From DASQFD01 sp035633255 (lineage in GTDB: Bacteria > Actinomycetota > Actinomycetes > Actinomycetales > Dermatophilaceae), in contig DASQFD010000142.1 of assembly GCA_035633255.1 (NCBI GenBank), forward strand, positions 1 to 21,009: a stretch of DNA of 21,009 nucleotides. The letters are read 5' to 3'. Below, piece by piece: positions 1-6,496 of the stretch (its first letter is position 1; each line of letters starts with the position of its first letter). The translations under genes and the position numbers were made by a program. The notes under the pieces are model-generated. The model ran no database searches. It was not told where the DNA came from and saw nothing but the letters and a program-made list of their open reading frames with translations.

Positions 1-41
1 AGGGTCGGCTCCGGCATCCCGTCCAGCGTGGTCAGATCCAT
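1..41 (-). CDS. 5' end of an unidentified gene leaving the window
   Basis: An ATG at 41-39 on the minus strand opens a frame reading MDLTTLDGMPEPT before the window ends, so only about 13 residues are visible and no family can be named. The start is chosen because a TATGCT hexamer preceded by TG lies exactly six bases upstream, the same leaderless spacing seen at five other genes here. The region just upstream is unusually AT-rich for this window, which also suits a promoter. It lies downstream of the truncated hydrolase on the same strand, with a hairpin between them. It could be a chance frame. Confidence 0.4.
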   Translation of the reverse strand, partial: MDLTTLDGMPEPT

Positions 42-47
42 CCACAC

Positions 48-81
48 AGCATATCAGATCTTAACTGTTTTCCGATGACAA
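48..81 (-). promoter_or_regulatory. Promoter of the left-edge gene
   Basis: On the minus strand TATGCT (53-48) with an upstream TG makes an extended -10 six bases before the ATG at 41. TTGTCA (81-76) is a good -35 but sits 17 bases from an alternative -10, TCTGAT (58-53), rather than from TATGCT. The stretch from about 43 to 95 is near 45% GC, far below the surroundings. Which -10 is used cannot be decided by reading. Confidence 0.4.
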
Positions 82-94
82 TTCGCGAAGAGAA

Positions 95-112
95 AGCCCT
101 GATCACAGGGCT
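95..112 (-). terminator. Hairpin terminator-like element
   Basis: AGCCCTG and CAGGGCT (95-101 and 106-112) pair around a four-base loop. On the minus strand the hairpin is followed by TTTCTCTTC, a modest T-rich tail. It lies just after the stop of the truncated hydrolase and before the promoter of the left-edge gene, so it would isolate the two. Confidence 0.45.
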
Positions 113-489
113 GGTCGGTCAGCTACTTCCGGAGGTCTGAGGCTGTGGCCGAGCACCACCAGCAGGAGGTCCGGGTGCTCGGACCGGGCGTGCGCGACGA
201 GTGCCCCGATGTCGTCGACGACGGCCGCCCAGCCGCCGGGCCCGAAGGTGCCCCGCGACCCGGTGCGGGCGGCGGTCCGGCCGTGGCCCCGGTTGTCGTG
301 GGCGTAGCCGACGTACCCAGCCCCGGTGAGCGCCGCACCCAGGCGGGCGTAGCGCCGGGCGTGCTCCGCCAGCCCGTGGATGACGACGACGACCGCCCGG
401 GGCGCGCCCTCCGGGCTCCACCGGTATGCGGCCAGTTCGGTGCCGTCGGGCGCGACGTGGCTGAACTCGGTCGTCTCCATGGACGCCAT
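103..489 (-). pseudogene. Alpha/beta hydrolase (monoacylglycerol lipase-like), truncated
   Basis: The frame from ATG 489 reads as the N-terminal half of a serine hydrolase of the monoacylglycerol lipase/lysophospholipase type. It has a VIHGLAEHARRY oxyanion-hole segment and a DNRGHGRT motif. It then reaches the nucleophile elbow GHS and breaks. After GHSL the frame continues with ten unrelated residues and stops at 103-105. The family needs GxSxG followed by about 150 more residues carrying the acid and the histidine, so this fragment should be catalytically dead. The break near 140 adjoins an AT-rich promoter-like segment belonging to other DNA. It is divergent from the broken DUF1905 copy at 527. 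No ribosome site is evident before ATG 489 or ATG 480. Confidence 0.75.
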
Positions 490-526
490 GTCTACCGGGC
501 CGCGACGATGCCCGCGCGGAGGCGCC

Positions 527-675
527 ATGGAGGACACGCCGCTGCGCGCGCCTGCTGCACCTCACCGTCACGTCGGTCCTGCGGCAGGTGGGCTCCCCGG
601 GCTGCTGGACGTATGCCGGTTCGCCGGCTCGCATGGTCGACACACCCGTGGCCTGGCACGGTCGCGCCCGTCGCA
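527..675 (+). pseudogene. Broken 5' copy of the DUF1905 gene found intact at 3670-3975
   Basis: ATG 527 begins MEDTPLRAP, matching MDDTPLPAP of the intact gene at 3670. About five bases are then missing. In the shifted frame LHLTVTSVLRQVGSPGCWTYA parallels LDVTFTSVLRKVDSPGGWTYA of the intact copy. DNA identity includes the 15-mer CACGTCGGTCCTGCG and TGGACGTATGCCG, and extends upstream to an ATGTCTACCG / ATGTCCACCG match at 488 / 3631, including a GGAGG-type ribosome site. Similarity ends near 618. What follows, up to the likely IS end at about 676, is unrelated. The copy therefore lacks most of the domain and cannot make a normal product. Confidence 0.75.
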
Positions 676-2165
676 CCTGTCGCCCCCGCACTCGGTGAAG
701 GGCTTCTCCTGTCGTGCTGAGGACCGCTAGGACTTCGGCAGCCGGAGGTGTCGCCGCCGGGCACCGGTGGTCAGGCGGGCGGGGACGTGCAGGAACCGGT
801 ACCGCAGCGCCTTCGGTTCGCGCCTTGAGGTGTTCGGGCAGGGCGAGCAGCCGCAGCCACGCGGTCAGGTCCGCGGCGATCGCGACGACCGCGAACCACG
901 CGGTGTTGATGGCGTACTCGCGGGAGGGGACCGACCCAGGCCGGTGTCCTTGGCGACCCGGATCCGTTCCTCGACACGGGCGTGGGCGCGGTGCCGGGCC
1001 TCGAGGAAGGCGACCTGCCCAGCCGTGGTGTTGGTCGCGAACGCTTGGTACCGCCACCCGTGTTCGGCTTCGAACAGGGACAGCTGCGCCCCGGGGTGGG
1101 GTGTTCGCGGCGGGTGATGACCCGCATCTGCTCCGGCCACGCGTCGCGGATCGTGGCCGGGAGCAGGTCGGTGATCTCCACGACGTCGGCGTGCTCACGC
1201 ACCTCGCCGTCGGCGTCCAGCGCGACCGACCACGCCGTCTTCGGCACCAGGGAGATCGCCTCGGGAACGGCTTCGGTGACGGCGAACCCGACGGAGTACT
1301 CCACGGTGCGGCCCCGCCGCCCGTGCTTGGGGGCGGTGTTCAGGTCGGTGAGCCAGCCCAGCAGCCCGTGGGAGGCGCCGGCGCCGTCCGCGCGCACCAG
1401 CAGGTTCCTGCGCTTGTCGGCGGGGACCTGCGCGATCGCCTCGGTCAGGACGGCGATGTGGTCGGCGGTGGTGTTGCTCCCGGCGCTGCCGGGGCGCAGG
1501 ACCCCGGCCAGCAGCTCTTGGGTGTTCTCGCACCAGACCGCGAGCGGGTGGTACCCGAACGTCCCCTTGAACGTCGCCGCGGCGCCCTCCTTCTCGCTGT
1601 GGACGGGCACGATCGTGGCGTCCACGTCGAGCACCATCACGTCGGCGGGCAGCGCGGTCCCAGCCACCCTGGAGGCGGGGACCCCGCCGGGGATCAGGCC
1701 CCACACCCGGGCCCTCGTCTTCGCCCTCGCCTTGGCGATCCGCTTCAACGCCGCTGGGGTCAGCTCCTCCAACGCCCGCCACGCCGTCGGCGGCGACGCG
1801 ACCGGGCCCAACACCTGCACCTGGTGGCGCAGCGTGTCGATGTCGGCGACGGCCTCCCCGCCGCCGGTGACCATCGTGGCCAGGTCGACCAGGACCCTGC
1901 CACGGTCATGACCTGGGGTGAAACCCCGCCTCGCCAGAGCCGGGGACAGGTGCCAGGTCAGGCCGACCCGATCGGCCAGCATCCGCACCGCCACGCTCCC
2001 CGCGTGAGCGACCACGCCGGTCCCGTCCCCGGACACGACCCACCCTGCAGACCACGCTGTACTCTCCACCTACCAGGTGCCTTCCCGCTCGAGATTCTCG
2101 GACCTTCGCAAGTCGATTATCTCGTTGCAGGACAGGCACTCTGGTGCATCCGGGGGCGTGTCAGG
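676..2165 (-). mobile_element. Degenerate IS1380-family insertion sequence (ends tentative)
   Basis: The body is the broken transposase at 727-2069. Candidate terminal inverted repeats are CCTGTCGCCCCCG at 676-688 and the complement of CGGGGGCGTGTCAGG at 2151-2165. They share CCTG and an eight-base CGCCCCCG core but are imperfect. The flanking four bases (CGCA on the left, CCCT on the right) do not match, so no target-site duplication is visible. A length near 1.49 kb is slightly short for this family. The transposase identification is firm; the exact ends are not. Confidence 0.55.
727..2069 (-). pseudogene. IS1380-family transposase, three frameshifts
   Basis: From GTG 2069 the frame carries transposase hallmarks: VMVLDVDATI with a catalytic Asp, LLVRADGAGASH with the second Asp, and the segment around HSEKEGAAATFKGTFGYHPL. 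Reading frame is lost three times. Near 1098 one C appears missing from a C-rich run; the next frame then gives PHPGAQLSLFEAEHGWRYQAF. Near 930 another base is missing; the next frame gives SREYAINTAWFAVVAIAADL. Near 820 a third shift leads to EPKALRYRFLHVPARL. The last frame ends at TAG 729-727. At least two shifts are at homopolymer runs, so sequencing error is possible. If they are real, the element cannot move by itself. Confidence 0.85.
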
Positions 2166-2298
2166 CCCTCACGGGTGGAGGGCCGAGGCGAGTGACGCCG
2201 GGGAACGAACGTCCGGAATGGCCGCTGTAGGCACATGGCGCCGAGCGGTATGCGCCGGCAGCCCGAGCGCCTGTCTCCAGGCGCGGATGCACGCACGG

Positions 2299-2625
2299 TC
2301 ACCCGGCGATTCCGAGGAAGACGAGCAGTGCCCGTTCGACCTCGACCATCTCGGCGGAGGTCGCTCGGCCCACATGCTCGCCGAGGCTGCTACGGCGCAC
2401 GGTGGTCACCTTGTCGACCATGGCGAAGCTGTCCTTCGCGACCCCGGTCGTGGCGGTCGCGTGGACGGGGACGCGTGCGAAGGGGGCGTCCACGTCGGTG
2501 GTCGTCATGGGGATGACGACCACTGAGCTGGTGGCCCCGAAATAGTCGTCCTGGATGATCAGGACCGGGCGTGGCTTGGACGCGTAGACCCCGCCAGCCG
2601 CGGTCCAGATCTGACCGCGTTTCAC
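2299..2625 (-). CDS. mazF: MazF/PemK-type toxin (mRNA interferase)
   Basis: The 108-residue product has the compact size and motifs of MazF/PemK endoribonuclease toxins, which cleave mRNA at short sequences when released from their antitoxin. It opens with KRGQIWTA, then SKPRPVLIIQDD (residues 16-27, with the conserved Arg-Pro pair at 19-20), VVVIPMTTT (35-43), a DKVTTVRR segment (71-78), and the usual C-terminal helix. The start is GTG 2625, which overlaps the antitoxin stop in a GTGA, so translation is probably coupled to the antitoxin. It looks intact, unlike everything around it in this accessory region. RNase specificity cannot be read from the sequence. The gene symbol denotes family, not orthology. 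Confidence 0.85.
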   Translation of the reverse strand: MKRGQIWTAAGGVYASKPRPVLIIQDDYFGATSSVVVIPMTTTDVDAPFARVPVHATATTGVAKDSFAMVDKVTTVRRSSLGEHVGRATSAEMVEVERALLVFLGIAG

Positions 2626-2831
2626 TCCTCGTCGTCCACGCCGACCGAGATGGCCTCCACGAAGTCCTGGTCGCCGTGGATGCGGTCCGCCTCGGCCAAG
2701 CGCACCGATTGACGGTGCGCCTCCCGAGCGAACTCTTCGCTGCGCACGTCCGGCACCCACACCTGGATGGGCCGGTATCCCCGGGCGCGCATCCGGCGCC
2801 GATGGTCGGCGACTCGCTGACTGACGGTCAC
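2622..2831 (-). CDS. MazE-family antitoxin (DUF3018-like)
   Basis: A 69-residue acidic-tailed protein directly upstream of the mazF-like gene. It carries the pattern RVADHRRRMRARGYRPIQVW (residues 6-25) then VPDVRS and an EAHRQS helix, typical of the MazE-like DUF3018 antitoxins that pair with MazF/PemK toxins. The N-terminal half probably binds DNA and the C-terminal part wraps the toxin. The start is taken as GTG 2831. No Shine-Dalgarno is evident, but a -10-like AACACT lies six bases upstream, so the mRNA may be leaderless. The stop overlaps the toxin start by four bases. A palindrome over the promoter suggests autorepression. Confidence 0.8.
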   Translation of the reverse strand: MTVSQRVADHRRRMRARGYRPIQVWVPDVRSEEFAREAHRQSVRLAEADRIHGDQDFVEAISVGVDDEE

Positions 2832-2866
2832 ACTGGCAGTGTTACCTGTAACGCTGCTGCCCGCAA
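2831..2866 (-). promoter_or_regulatory. Promoter and operator of the mazEF-like operon
   Basis: Minus strand: TTGCGG (2866-2861), 17-base spacer, AACACT (2843-2838), then six bases to the GTG start. The dyad at 2838-2855 has eight-base arms (AGTGTTAC and GTAACGCT, one mismatch) around CT, and covers the -10 and part of the spacer. A second dyad, CACTG-G-CAGTG at 2831-2841, overlaps it and reaches the start codon. The layout fits autorepression by the antitoxin or the complex. The -10 is a poor match to TANNNT, so the promoter assignment is tentative. Confidence 0.45.
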
Positions 2867-2914
2867 CAGCCGGGTGCTTCGCTGCCGTCGTCCGACTTTG
2901 CCGCACTGTGCGTT

Positions 2915-3166
2915 GTGTCAGGACGGCGAGCAAGGCAACTTGACGACGTGGATCCGGTCGTGCTGGCCAGCGCGCCCAAGCACGGCATCGACGATGAGGA
3001 CATCCTGCATGCCTATGGTCAGCCCGCCGGGTCATCCACCTCGGTGACGTGGTGGCGCTGGTTGGTGGGGATCGCGCCGGTCGGCTCCTGGAGCCCGCCG
3101 TCACCCCAGCCGAGGGGATCGACTTCGTCGTCCACGCGGTGCGCGCCCGGCCAGGTTCCTCAGGTG
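2915..3166 (+). pseudogene. Remnant of a small toxin-like protein gene, frameshifted
   Basis: From about 2940 the frame gives DPVVLASAPKHGIDDEDILH and AYGQP. The frame then shifts near 3025 and another frame continues HLGDVVALVGGDRAGRLLEP, then TPAEGIDFVVHAVRARP. Joined, this is a roughly 75-residue protein. It resembles the small DILHA...GRLLE...VHAM(R)xR proteins that in actinobacteria often precede a short HTH gene, and which I take to be BrnT/toxin-like from memory only. The next remnant starts at 3167, right after this one. No function should be assumed, and with the frameshift it is not expected to make a normal protein. Confidence 0.5.
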
Positions 3167-3448
3167 ATGCCCAGGCCCCGTCGCTTCAGCAGAGCCTCAA
3201 CCACGCCGACGAGTTGGTCCGCGATTCGAGCAGTGCGAACCCCGGCCCGACGACGAAAAGCCGGTGGAGGAGTACCTGCTGCGCCGCGCTGCCGTGGCTC
3301 GCGCTCGCCAGAGCGTCAGATCGTCGATGCGATCTCCGCTGCCCGTGGCGCCGGCCTCTCCTGGAAGAAGATCGGTCACATCCTCGGTACGGCTGCGCAG
3401 GCGGCTCGACAGCGGAACGGCGAGGTCATCGGCGCATCTGACGTGTGA
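3167..3448 (+). pseudogene. Remnant of a small helix-turn-helix protein gene, frameshifted
   Basis: ATG 3167 starts MPRPRRFSRAS. The coding signal then changes frame three times: SLNHADELVRDSSSANPGP, next DDEKPVEEYLLRRAAVARAR, and finally ERQIVDAISAARGAG followed by LSWKKIGHILGTAAQAARQR, ending at TGA 3446-3448. The last segment has the GxSWxxIGxxLGTxxQAAxxR pattern of a sigma-region-4-like or winged helix-turn-helix found in short actinobacterial proteins. It probably partnered the preceding remnant as antitoxin or regulator; that pairing is inferred from adjacency. Repeated frameshifts make it a pseudogene unless the assembly is faulty here. Confidence 0.55.
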
Positions 3449-3657
3449 CCGCACCCACGCGCGGTCGCCGCATAGCGGCCGATGCACGACATCCCAGGCG
3501 GGGTCAGCGCCAAGCAGTGCCCGCCGTGACGCCGCGCCTCGTGCTGGTCACACGTCAAGGATGTCGGGCGGCCGAGGGCGAGCCGTCCCGCTCCCGGGCA
3601 CTCGCGGGCACATCCACCAGAATGGCCCCGATGTCCACCGCTCCACCCGAATGCCCC
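3449..3657. other. Gap without a recognisable gene
   Basis: No open frame here has both a plausible start and actinobacterial codon use. From 3631 the sequence becomes similar to 488-526 upstream of the broken DUF1905 copy, so the similarity includes the leader of the intact gene. Confidence 0.4.
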
Positions 3658-3669
3658 GGAGGAGGCCCC

Positions 3670-3975
3670 ATGGACGACACGCCGCTGCCCGCGCCCGGCC
3701 CGCTCGACGTCACCTTCACGTCGGTCCTGCGCAAGGTCGACTCGCCCGGTGGTTGGACGTATGCCGTCTGGCCGGAGTCGGTGGCCCGGTTCGGCACCCG
3801 GGGGCTGGTCAAGGTGCGGGGCACCGTGGACGGCGAGCCGTTCGAGAGCTCGTTCATGGCGCTCGGCGACGGGACGCACATGCTCCCGGTCAAGGCCGCC
3901 CTTCGCCGGGCCATCGCCAAGGAGGCCGGCCAGGAGGTGACGGTCGTCCTCACCGAGCGCCTCCGCCGCCCCTGA
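3670..3975 (+). CDS. DUF1905 domain protein
   Basis: A 101-residue protein matching the DUF1905 fold. It has FTSVLRKVDSPGGWTYAVWP (residues 16-35), then GLVKVRGTVDGEPFESSFMA (45-64), and a tail with GDGTHMLPVKAALRRAIAKE (66-85) and a VTVVL strand. DUF1905 proteins are small beta-barrel-like proteins of unknown biochemical function, sometimes fused to a YdeI domain, which is absent here. ATG 3670 is preferred over ATG 3631 because GGAGGAGG (3658-3665) lies four bases before it. It is convergent with the methyltransferase. A broken copy of its start lies at 527, so the gene marks the right edge of the accessory region. Confidence 0.85.
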   Translation: MDDTPLPAPGPLDVTFTSVLRKVDSPGGWTYAVWPESVARFGTRGLVKVRGTVDGEPFESSFMALGDGTHMLPVKAALRRAIAKEAGQEVTVVLTERLRRP

Positions 3976-3986
3976 CCCCGGGTCAG
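3972..3986. terminator. Short bidirectional palindrome between convergent genes
   Basis: CTGACCC-C-GGGTCAG is a perfect 15-base dyad containing both the DUF1905 stop (3973-3975) and the methyltransferase stop (3983-3985, complement). The loop is short and there is no T-tract, so its strength as a terminator is doubtful. Confidence 0.35.
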
Positions 3987-4768
3987 GCGGGCGCGGTGCC
4001 CCGCACGGCCCAGGCCCGTGCCGACAGGTCGAACGGGCCCTCGAGGCCGCCCGTCACCAGGCGCCGCATGCCCACCCGCACCGCCGCCTGCTGGTCGGGG
4101 CGCAGCGTCGCCAGGAACGCCGGCGCCGGCCCTGCGCCTGCCCGGAACGGCGCCCACAGCTCCTCGAACCGCTCGAACCGCCGCCTCACCTCGAGTCCGG
4201 TGGTCGAGACGTCGGTCAGCCCCGCCGCCTCCCACGCCTCGGCGAGCGGCACCGGCTGGGCGAGGGGGAACCGCGCCCGCCCCTCGTCGAGCCCGGCGCC
4301 CGCAGGCTCGACCTCCACCGCCGCGTCCCAGAAGGTTCGCAACATCCGCATCCCCTCGGCGTAGTCCCACACGTAGGCCGCCACGACCCCGCCGGGCGCC
4401 GCCGCCGTCACCGCCCGCAGCGCCGCGGGAAGGTCGGGGATGAAGGTCAGCGCCAGCCCCGAGACCACGACATCGGCCGACACGGGGCGGAGGTCGAGCG
4501 CGTCGCCGACGGAGAAGCGCGCCCGGGCGTCGTCCTGCAGCGCCCGGGCCGTCTCGAGGAACCCGGCGGACGGGTCGACCCCGTGCACGCTCACCGGCGA
4601 GGCCCGCTCCAGGACGGCGCCGGTGAGCGCGCCGGTGCCGCAGCCGAGGTCCACCCACCGCAGCCCCGGCGGCTGGTCCAGCCAGTCGACGAACAGCGGG
4701 GCGACGAGCCGGCTCCACCGGCCCATGAACCTCTCGTACGCGTCGCCGCGCACCCAGGCGTCCGACAT
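3983..4768 (-). CDS. Class I SAM-dependent methyltransferase
   Basis: A 261-residue protein with the Rossmann SAM-binding signature WVDLGCGTGAL at residues 38-48 and a second acidic strand end VHGVDPSAGF with Asp65. VGDALDLRP and a VSGLALTFIPD segment follow, characteristic of the Methyltransf_11/25 group. The N-terminal AYERFMGRWSRLVAPLF helix is common in this group. The substrate cannot be inferred. ATG 4768 is chosen because GGAGGAGG lies seven bases upstream; the frame is open further, but the upstream part is not supported. It is divergent from the alkaline phosphatase, with a dyad in the shared upstream region. Confidence 0.85.
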   Translation of the reverse strand: MSDAWVRGDAYERFMGRWSRLVAPLFVDWLDQPPGLRWVDLGCGTGALTGAVLERASPVSVHGVDPSAGFLETARALQDDARARFSVGDALDLRPVSADVVVSGLALTFIPDLPAALRAVTAAAPGGVVAAYVWDYAEGMRMLRTFWDAAVEVEPAGAGLDEGRARFPLAQPVPLAEAWEAAGLTDVSTTGLEVRRRFERFEELWAPFRAGAGPAPAFLATLRPDQQAAVRVGMRRLVTGGLEGPFDLSARAWAVRGTAPA

Positions 4769-4832
4769 CGGCCAACCTCCTCCGCCCGACGGCCGTCGGC
4801 CGTCGCCCGTCAGGGCAGCCTCCCGCCATGGA

Positions 4833-4848
4833 GGTTGCGCACGCAACC
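4833..4848. promoter_or_regulatory. Operator-like dyad upstream of the methyltransferase and phosphatase genes
   Basis: GGTTGCG-CA-CGCAACC is a perfect inverted repeat of seven-base arms. On the minus strand TTGCGT inside it could act as a -35, with GAGGCT 18 bases further as a weak -10 for the methyltransferase, so a repressor bound here would block that promoter. The binding protein is unknown. Confidence 0.4.
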
Positions 4849-4889
4849 GCCGGGCCGCCCCCGGAGCCGGGGGCCCGGCATACCCGCGT

Positions 4890-4956
4890 GTTCACCCGAC
4901 CGCCTCCGGACGGCCGTCCCGGGCTGGGGCGGTGTTGGTCGACGGGTCCCTAGCGT
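4890..4956 (+). promoter_or_regulatory. Putative phosphate-responsive promoter region of phoA
   Basis: GTTCACCCGAC at 4890-4900 resembles one 11-base unit of the PhoP-binding direct repeats (PHO boxes) described in Streptomyces. The next 11 bases match poorly. A TAGCGT -10-like hexamer lies at 4951-4956 without a good -35, as expected for an activated promoter, although the 40-base gap is larger than usual. Phosphate control is inferred from these sites and from the gene's function. Confidence 0.35.
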
Positions 4957-5005
4957 CGGTCCGGGCACCGGAGGGGTGCCCCCGGGTTGTGACGAAGGGG
5001 ACGAC

Positions 5006-6496
5006 ATGGGACGACGAAGGACCGCGGCCGCCGGGGCGCTGGCCGTGGCGACGGGGCTGGGCGTGGCAGGTGCCGCGGCAGGGCCCGCGACCGGCGCGGA
5101 CAGCGGGAAGCGCGAGATCAGGAACGTCATCTATCTCCTCGGCGACGGCATGGGGCGCACCCACGTGACCGCCGCACGCGAGCGCTACGAGGGGGCCGAC
5201 GGCCAGCTCGCCATGGAGCGGCTGCCGGTGGTCGGCCAGGTGTCCACGTACTCCGTGGAGCGGATGTCCGGCCAGCCGGGCAGCGCCGACTTCGCGCCGA
5301 ACTACGTCACCGACTCGGCGTCGGCCGCGACCGCGTGGTCATCGGGGGTCAAGACGTACAACGCCGCGCTGGGTGTCGACCCCAAGGGCGCGGTCGTCCC
5401 GACCCTCATGGAGCTCGCCAAGGGCAAGGGCTACCGCACCGGCAACGTGTCCACCGCGGAGATCACCGACGCCACGCCGGCCGGCCAGATGAGCCACGTG
5501 CTCGCTCGCGGCTGCCAGGGTCCGGTCTACTCCGAGGCGAGCTGCCAGGACCTCGCCGTGACCGGGTCCGCCCTGCCCACCACCGACGTGCGCGTCACCC
5601 CGGTCGCCGACCAGATCGCGCGCAACGGCACCGCCGACGTCATCCTCGGCGGTGGCCTGTCGCGCTTCGACGCCGCCGACGAGGACGCGCTCCGCGCGCA
5701 GGGGTATGCCGTGCTGGGCTCGCCGGCAGCCCAGCGGGTGGCGACGCGCAGCGACCTCGCCACCGCCAAGGGGCGCAAGGTCTTCGGGTTGTTCAACCGC
5801 GGCAACCTCACGGTGGAGAAGTTCAAGCGGCAGGGCCCCGGGACGGTCCAGGCCCGCGAGCCGTCGCTGCCGGAGATGACCCGCAAGGCGATCTCCCTGC
5901 TCGACGCCCGCGGCGGCAAGGGCAACGGCTTCTACCTGCAGGTGGAGGGCGCCCTCATCGACAAGCGCTCGCACGCCAACGACGCCGCCCAGACGCTGGA
6001 GGAGACCAAGGCCTTCGACGACGCCGTCGCGGCGGCGGTCGCCTTCGCGCGGCGCGACCGGCACACCCTGGTCATCGTCACCGCCGACCACGAGTGCGCG
6101 GGGTTCAACATCATCGAGAAGGGGACCTTCACCAACGGTGAGGCCACCACCCCGCCGGGGAACGTCGACTCCGGGAACACCGCGAACAGCTCGGTGCCGT
6201 CCCGGCCGCGCGGCGGCAGCAAGGACCCGGCGCGCAGCAGCGGGATCGTCAACGGTGCCGGTGCCGCCGACCCGGCCAACTTCGGACCGGCGACCTTCCG
6301 CACCCCGGACGACCCCGCGGACGTGCCCGACGGGTCGTCCGAGGCGAGCCTGTGGCTGTCCTACCTCTCCGGCAATCACACCGGTGCGGACGTGCCGCTC
6401 TACGCGTACGGTCCCGGCTCCCGGGTGCTGGCGGACAGCCTGGACAACACCGACCTCTTCGACGTGGTCGGCGAGGGTCTGCGCGTCCTGCCGTGA
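5006..6496 (+). CDS. phoA: Alkaline phosphatase, PhoA type, exported
   Basis: A 496-residue phosphomonoesterase of the E. coli PhoA family, which releases phosphate from organic esters outside the membrane. The N-terminus GRRRTAAAG plus a hydrophobic run to about residue 30 is an export signal, possibly Tat because of the arginines. Conserved residues are visible: Asp47 in LLGDGMG, the nucleophile Ser104 in VTDSASAATAW, Asp155 in EITDATPAG, and Arg168 in LARGCQGP. Glu314, Asp319, Lys320 and His323 lie in VEGALIDKRSH. Asp361 and His362 are in VTADHE, and His458 is in GNHTGA. These match the E. coli metal and phosphate ligands. A GAAGGGG ribosome site precedes ATG 5006. Residues about 380-440 are low in conserved motifs. 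Its stop overlaps the next start. Confidence 0.95.
   Translation: MGRRRTAAAGALAVATGLGVAGAAAGPATGADSGKREIRNVIYLLGDGMGRTHVTAARERYEGADGQLAMERLPVVGQVSTYSVERMSGQPGSADFAPNYVTDSASAATAWSSGVKTYNAALGVDPKGAVVPTLMELAKGKGYRTGNVSTAEITDATPAGQMSHVLARGCQGPVYSEASCQDLAVTGSALPTTDVRVTPVADQIARNGTADVILGGGLSRFDAADEDALRAQGYAVLGSPAAQRVATRSDLATAKGRKVFGLFNRGNLTVEKFKRQGPGTVQAREPSLPEMTRKAISLLDARGGKGNGFYLQVEGALIDKRSHANDAAQTLEETKAFDDAVAAAVAFARRDRHTLVIVTADHECAGFNIIEKGTFTNGEATTPPGNVDSGNTANSSVPSRPRGGSKDPARSSGIVNGAGAADPANFGPATFRTPDDPADVPDGSSEASLWLSYLSGNHTGADVPLYAYGPGSRVLADSLDNTDLFDVVGEGLRVLP

Noticed and set aside
672..2169. Target-site duplication around the IS1380 element
   Set aside because: The four bases next to the two candidate ends (CGCA and CCCT) do not match, so no duplication can be claimed and the ends stay tentative.
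714..2195. A 493-codon plus-strand frame opposite the transposase
   Set aside because: An antisense shadow without domains; the minus strand carries recognisable transposase motifs.
3264..4364. A 366-codon plus-strand frame crossing the HTH remnant, the DUF1905 gene and the methyltransferase
   Set aside because: It passes out of frame through three other genes. Only its first 20 or so codons belong to the HTH remnant.
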